From Bacillota bacterium (GTDB lineage Bacteria; Bacillota; Clostridia; Tissierellales; Sedimentibacteraceae), in assembly GCA_023453025.1 (NCBI GenBank), contig JAEXUD010000061.1, forward strand, positions 1 through 64,000: 64,000 nt of DNA. The letters run 5' to 3'. Positions 60,689 through 64,000 of the stretch are shown piece after piece. The notes under the pieces were generated by a model. The model saw nothing but the letters and a program-made list of their open reading frames with translations. It had not been told where the DNA came from and did not search any database. A program made the translations under genes and the position numbers. Numbering within the stretch: position 1 is the first letter of the stretch; every line of letters begins with the position of its first letter.

Positions 60689-61645
60689 CTATCTTTCTTC
60701 TCTGTAATAATTAACTCCACAGCTTGCGGGCTGTGAATTTTCCTTTGACTTCCTGATAGAAGTAATTACAAGCACCAACGCTGTTATAACGAATGGCAGC
60801 ATATCATAAAATGCATTTGGAATTGTAATGATGGATTTCGGAAAATAGTATTTTAAAACATTAAAAGCACCAAATATGAATGAACCAAAAATTGCTTTTG
60901 CAGGACTCCATGAAGCAAAAATTACCAAAGCTACTGCAATCCACCCAAGTCCGTTAACACTGTTACTCATCCACACACCGCCGTTTATTATCATTGAGCA
61001 GTAAGCTCCGCCTATACCGCAAATTCCTCCGCCTGCGAGCAAATTTATATATTTAAGCTTGGTAACCTTGATTCCTGCGGCATCTGCCGCCGCAGGGTTC
61101 TCCCCTATCGCTCTCATATTGAGACCTGCTTTTGTGTGATTAAGATAAATCCCACAAAAAATTGCAATGACAACTCCCAGATAAACAAATGGGTCATATT
61201 GAAACAAGAGCTTTCCTATTATCGGAATATCGCTTAAACCCGGTATATTCAAATTGCTTAGTTGCATAGTTATCTGACCGGGCAGCTTCAATGAACTGGT
61301 TTTAGAATTTACTATCATATATTCACCGGCAAAATTCGAAATACCTGTGCCAAAAATCGTAAGAGTAAGCCCCGTTACATTTTGGTCTGCCATAAAGGTC
61401 ACTGTTAAAATTGCATAAATCAAAGCTCCAATAAGTCCGGCTGTAAAGGCTGCCGCCAATGCAATTATCAAGCTGTCACTTACATACCCGGCCATAAATC
61501 CCGCACAAGCACCCATCATCATCATTCCTTCAACGCCAAGATTCAGATGCCCTGCTTTTTCATTTAATATTTCACCCAGGGTACCGAACAAAAGAGGGGT
61601 TCCTGCAAAAACAGCTGCTACAATAAAATTTAAAAATAAATTCAT
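60689..61645 (-). CDS. BmpA-type nucleoside ABC transporter permease 2
   Basis: A 318-residue permease with about eight segments. Family stretches are GTLGEILNEKAGHLNLGVEGMM, LNMRAIGENPAAADAAGI and GVWMSNSVNGLGWIAVALVI, resembling NupQ/YufQ. It works with the other permease; it overlaps that gene by four bases. Confidence 0.92.
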   Translation of the reverse strand: MNLFLNFIVAAVFAGTPLLFGTLGEILNEKAGHLNLGVEGMMMMGACAGFMAGYVSDSLIIALAAAFTAGLIGALIYAILTVTFMADQNVTGLTLTIFGTGISNFAGEYMIVNSKTSSLKLPGQITMQLSNLNIPGLSDIPIIGKLLFQYDPFVYLGVVIAIFCGIYLNHTKAGLNMRAIGENPAAADAAGIKVTKLKYINLLAGGGICGIGGAYCSMIINGGVWMSNSVNGLGWIAVALVIFASWSPAKAIFGSFIFGAFNVLKYYFPKSIITIPNAFYDMLPFVITALVLVITSIRKSKENSQPASCGVNYYREER

Positions 61646-62745
61646 ACTTTTGCTCCTCCCTTATGTCTTGATCCCACAACAAATTTATATCTGATAAAAA
61701 ACTCGCTTCCAAGAATAAAAAATAAAATTATACCCTGCAATACCGCAGCCGAGTAGGTTGATAAGCCATAGGTTGACTGCATTACACTGCTTCCCTTTTC
61801 CAGAACGCTGAAAAGAAATGAAACCAGCAAAATTCCAATGGGGTTTAAATTAGCGAGCCATGCAACTATTATTGCTGTAAAGCCGACACCACCTGCTACA
61901 GAGGATGCCAGTGTCATATCTGAGCCTGCTGATTGTATAACTCCGGTGATTCCGCAGATACCACCGCTTAAGAGCATTGTTCTGAGAACTATCCTTTTTA
62001 CGTTCATGCCTGCATATCTGGCTGTAGACTTGCTTTCTCCTACTACACTTATTTCGTATCCATGCTTTGTATACATCATGTATATAAACATTACAGCAAC
62101 AAGCAGCAATCCTATTATCCATCCGAACTGAATTCCAAAAATCTTGTCTAATTGTGCATTAGGAACAAATCTTGCAATTTTGGGAAATCCTGACGATCCG
62201 GGGTCCTTCCAGGGTCCGTCCCTCAAATATGAAATCACGTGCAGTGCTATATAGTTAAGCATCAAGGTAAGCAGGGTTTCATTAGTATTGAACCTTGTTT
62301 TAAAATATGCAGGAATCAATCCCCAGAGACCGCCTCCTATAAACCCGACAATAAACATGACAGACAGCAGTATTAAATGAGGCCAGTTGCTGTAAAATAA
62401 AGCAAAATACGATGAAAATACCGCACCCATAATAATTTGACCTTCTGCTCCAATGTTCCAGAATTTCATCTTAAATGCTAATGTGACTCCTAATGATGCC
62501 ATCAGCAGAGGAATCATAATCTTTACTGTTGCCTGAATTGCCATTTTACTTCTGAAAGCTCCGGAAACTATAGTTCCATAAAGCTCAACAGGGTTGTATC
62601 CTATCAATAATATAAATAACCCTCCTGCTGCCAAAGCAAGAATAAAAGCAATAATTCTAAGACGCATTATCTCTGTTTTGGAGCGCTCTGCTCTTTTAAC
62701 AGTACGAATAAAGGGTTCTCTTGCTTTTTTATTTATGTTATTCAT
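61642..62745 (-). CDS. BmpA-type nucleoside ABC transporter permease 1
   Basis: A 367-residue permease with an N-terminal charged stretch. Traits are KMKFWNIGAEGQIIMGAVFS, NTNETLLTLMLNYIALHVI and YEISVVGESKSTARYAGMNV, resembling NupP/YufP. It overlaps the ATPase gene by eight bases. Confidence 0.92.
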   Translation of the reverse strand: MNNINKKAREPFIRTVKRAERSKTEIMRLRIIAFILALAAGGLFILLIGYNPVELYGTIVSGAFRSKMAIQATVKIMIPLLMASLGVTLAFKMKFWNIGAEGQIIMGAVFSSYFALFYSNWPHLILLSVMFIVGFIGGGLWGLIPAYFKTRFNTNETLLTLMLNYIALHVISYLRDGPWKDPGSSGFPKIARFVPNAQLDKIFGIQFGWIIGLLLVAVMFIYMMYTKHGYEISVVGESKSTARYAGMNVKRIVLRTMLLSGGICGITGVIQSAGSDMTLASSVAGGVGFTAIIVAWLANLNPIGILLVSFLFSVLEKGSSVMQSTYGLSTYSAAVLQGIILFFILGSEFFIRYKFVVGSRHKGGAKV

Positions 62746-64000
62746 CCTGATCCACCCCCTTTAAATTCATTCCTGTCATCATAAGTCCTATTTCTTCCTT
62801 GGTTGTTTCCTTTGAATTTACTATTCCTTTTACTTCTCCATGACAGAGAACCATGATTCTGTCAGATAACTCCAGAAGCACATCCAAATCCTCACCTATA
62901 AATAAAATAGCCACATTTTTTTTCTTTTGCTCATTTAATAAATCATAAATCAAGTAAGAAGAATTAATATCCAGACCTCTTACAGGATAGGCAGTTATCA
63001 GGACATTGGGGTTGGATTCAATCTCCCTTCCTAAAAGAACCTTCTGAACATTCCCTCCTGACATCATGCGTACAGGCATATCAACATTTTGAGTAACAAT
63101 ATCCAATTTTCTAATCAATTCTTCGGACATTCCTCTTGAAGGCTTTTTGTCAACAAAAAATCCTTTATTTTTCTTATATGATTTAAGCATTACATTTTCA
63201 ACCATACCCATTGAGCCTACAAGACCCATTCCAAGCCTGTCTTCGGGTACAAAGCTCATACTGATACCCAATCTTATTATTTCATCAGGTGTCTTGCCTA
63301 TTATATTCTCCTTATTGCAAAGAACAGCTCCGCTTTTTATTTCAATAAGCCCGGCAATTGACTCACAAAGCTCCTTCTGTCCGCTTCCGGCTATTCCGGC
63401 AACTCCTAATATTTCTCCCCTTTTAAGCTTAAAGTTAACATTTTTAAGGGCCGGAGTACCGTCTTCATTTTCAACAGATAAATCTACCACATTTAGAATA
63501 GTTTTTTTATTTGTAATTTCAGGGCGTTCTATTTTTAAGCTGACCGATTTGCCTACCATCAGCTCCGTCAGTTGATTTTCATTTGTATTGGATGTTTCAA
63601 CCGTATCTATCAATTTTCCTTTTCTGAGTATTGCTACCCGGTCACTTATTTCCATAACCTCATTAAGCTTGTGGGTAATAATGATGATTGCACTGCCTTG
63701 TTCCTTCATTTTTCGAAGTATAATGAACAGCTTTTCAGTTTCCTGGGGTGTCAGTACTGCCGTAGGCTCGTCAAGTATGAGAATCTGCGCTCCTCTGTAT
63801 AAAACCTTCATTATTTCAACAGTCTGCTTTTCGCTGACACTCATATTGTATACCTTTTTCTCAGGCTCTATTTCAAGACCAAATTTATTGCTGATGCTCA
63901 GTATTTTTTCTCTCATTATTTTTGTCTTTTCATATTTGCCTTTAGTGCCCAGCACTATATTATCCATTGCATTAAAGACATCAACAAGTTTAAAATGCTG
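62738..64000 (-). CDS. Nucleoside ABC transporter ATPase, two-domain (5' end outside window)
   Basis: At least 420 residues of a duplicated ABC ATPase of the NupO/YufO/RbsA type; the frame stays open to the window end (QHFKLVDVFNAMDNIVLG is readable), so the first Walker A is outside. Domain 1 shows MSVSEKQTVEIMKVL and ILILDEPTAVLTPQE. Domain 2 shows VAGIAGSGQKELCESIAG, MMSGGNVQKVLLGREI, and ITAYPVRGLDIN in place of a standard Walker B, as usual in this family. A BmpA-like lipoprotein gene is expected just beyond the edge. Confidence 0.93.
   Translation of the reverse strand, partial: QHFKLVDVFNAMDNIVLGTKGKYEKTKIMREKILSISNKFGLEIEPEKKVYNMSVSEKQTVEIMKVLYRGAQILILDEPTAVLTPQETEKLFIILRKMKEQGSAIIIITHKLNEVMEISDRVAILRKGKLIDTVETSNTNENQLTELMVGKSVSLKIERPEITNKKTILNVVDLSVENEDGTPALKNVNFKLKRGEILGVAGIAGSGQKELCESIAGLIEIKSGAVLCNKENIIGKTPDEIIRLGISMSFVPEDRLGMGLVGSMGMVENVMLKSYKKNKGFFVDKKPSRGMSEELIRKLDIVTQNVDMPVRMMSGGNVQKVLLGREIESNPNVLITAYPVRGLDINSSYLIYDLLNEQKKKNVAILFIGEDLDVLLELSDRIMVLCHGEVKGIVNSKETTKEEIGLMMTGMNLKGVDQDE

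Noticed and set aside
1..64000. CRISPR arrays, prophage or toxin-antitoxin modules
   Set aside because: No regular direct repeats with spacers, no phage structural genes and no recognisable toxin-antitoxin pair were seen.

Overview
The window is a low-GC chromosome segment from a spore-forming, anaerobic-type member of the Bacillota (Clostridia/Tissierellia). This rests on the cotJABC spore-coat operon, a SpoVB-type flippase with MazG and HU, two T-box leaders, SLH-anchored surface proteins, [4Fe-4S] serine dehydratase, TTG starts behind strong Shine-Dalgarno sequences, and many TTGACA/TATAAT promoters. An amino-acid-fermenting relative of Sedimentibacter would fit, but the species is not determined by what I can see.

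Layout. 1-129: left end of an IS3-family (IS150-type) element cut by the window edge. 148-8200 (minus): SLH-anchored lytic transglycosylase, phosphoglucomutase, GalU, MreB, PRPP synthetase and an orphan hybrid histidine kinase. 8.5-10.1 kb: tRNA-Lys and an aminotransferase. 10.1-14.3 kb: an Opu-type osmoprotectant ABC operon followed by a GntR-RCK_C regulator resembling the c-di-AMP sensor BusR. 14.5-16.6 kb: argG behind a T-box with an apparent AGA (Arg) specifier, and tRNA-Val. 16.8-20.0 kb: an ABM monooxygenase-like gene, cotJABC, and an ECF S-component/DUF3842/DUF1893 cluster. 20.3-24.5 kb: a diguanylate cyclase, an HD-GYP phosphodiesterase, and a DtxR-family regulator with a DUF2325-DUF3793-flavodoxin operon. 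The promoters there carry a shared GTTAG-N6-CTAAC palindrome. 25.2-27.6 kb: a GC-richer PadR/DUF1048/ABC-exporter cassette that looks acquired. 28.5-33.4 kb: serine metabolism (tRNA-Ser, T-box-serS, sdaAA-sdaAB) and an aldo/keto reductase. 33.7-38.2 kb: AI-2E-family permease, a radical SAM gene with DnaA-box-like sites around its promoter, and a large SLH protein. 38.3-50.8 kb: ABC-F ATPase, alr-glyA, livKHMGF, HU, MazG/YabN, SpoVB-like. 51-64 kb: RecD2, ComF, 5-FTHF cyclo-ligase, site-2 protease, CNNM/CorC protein, DUF5317, SPFH/NfeD pair, M23 peptidase lipoprotein, and a BmpA-type nucleoside ABC transporter running off the window end.

Common threads. Serine/one-carbon metabolism (serS, sdaAAB, glyA, FTHF cyclo-ligase) and amino-acid supply (T-boxes, liv transporter) recur. 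Second messengers appear twice: c-di-GMP (GGDEF and HD-GYP neighbours) and, by homology, c-di-AMP (BusR-like protein beside opu).

The most unusual features are: (i) a four-site DtxR-type operator set that includes the HD-GYP promoter; (ii) a dispersed hairpin repeat found between T-box terminators and their genes and beside tRNA or terminator hairpins; (iii) a 265-bp imperfect palindrome overlapping the sdaAA stop codon; (iv) the ECF-S/DUF3842/DUF1893 cluster of unknown substrate; and (v) three DnaA-box-like sequences around one promoter.
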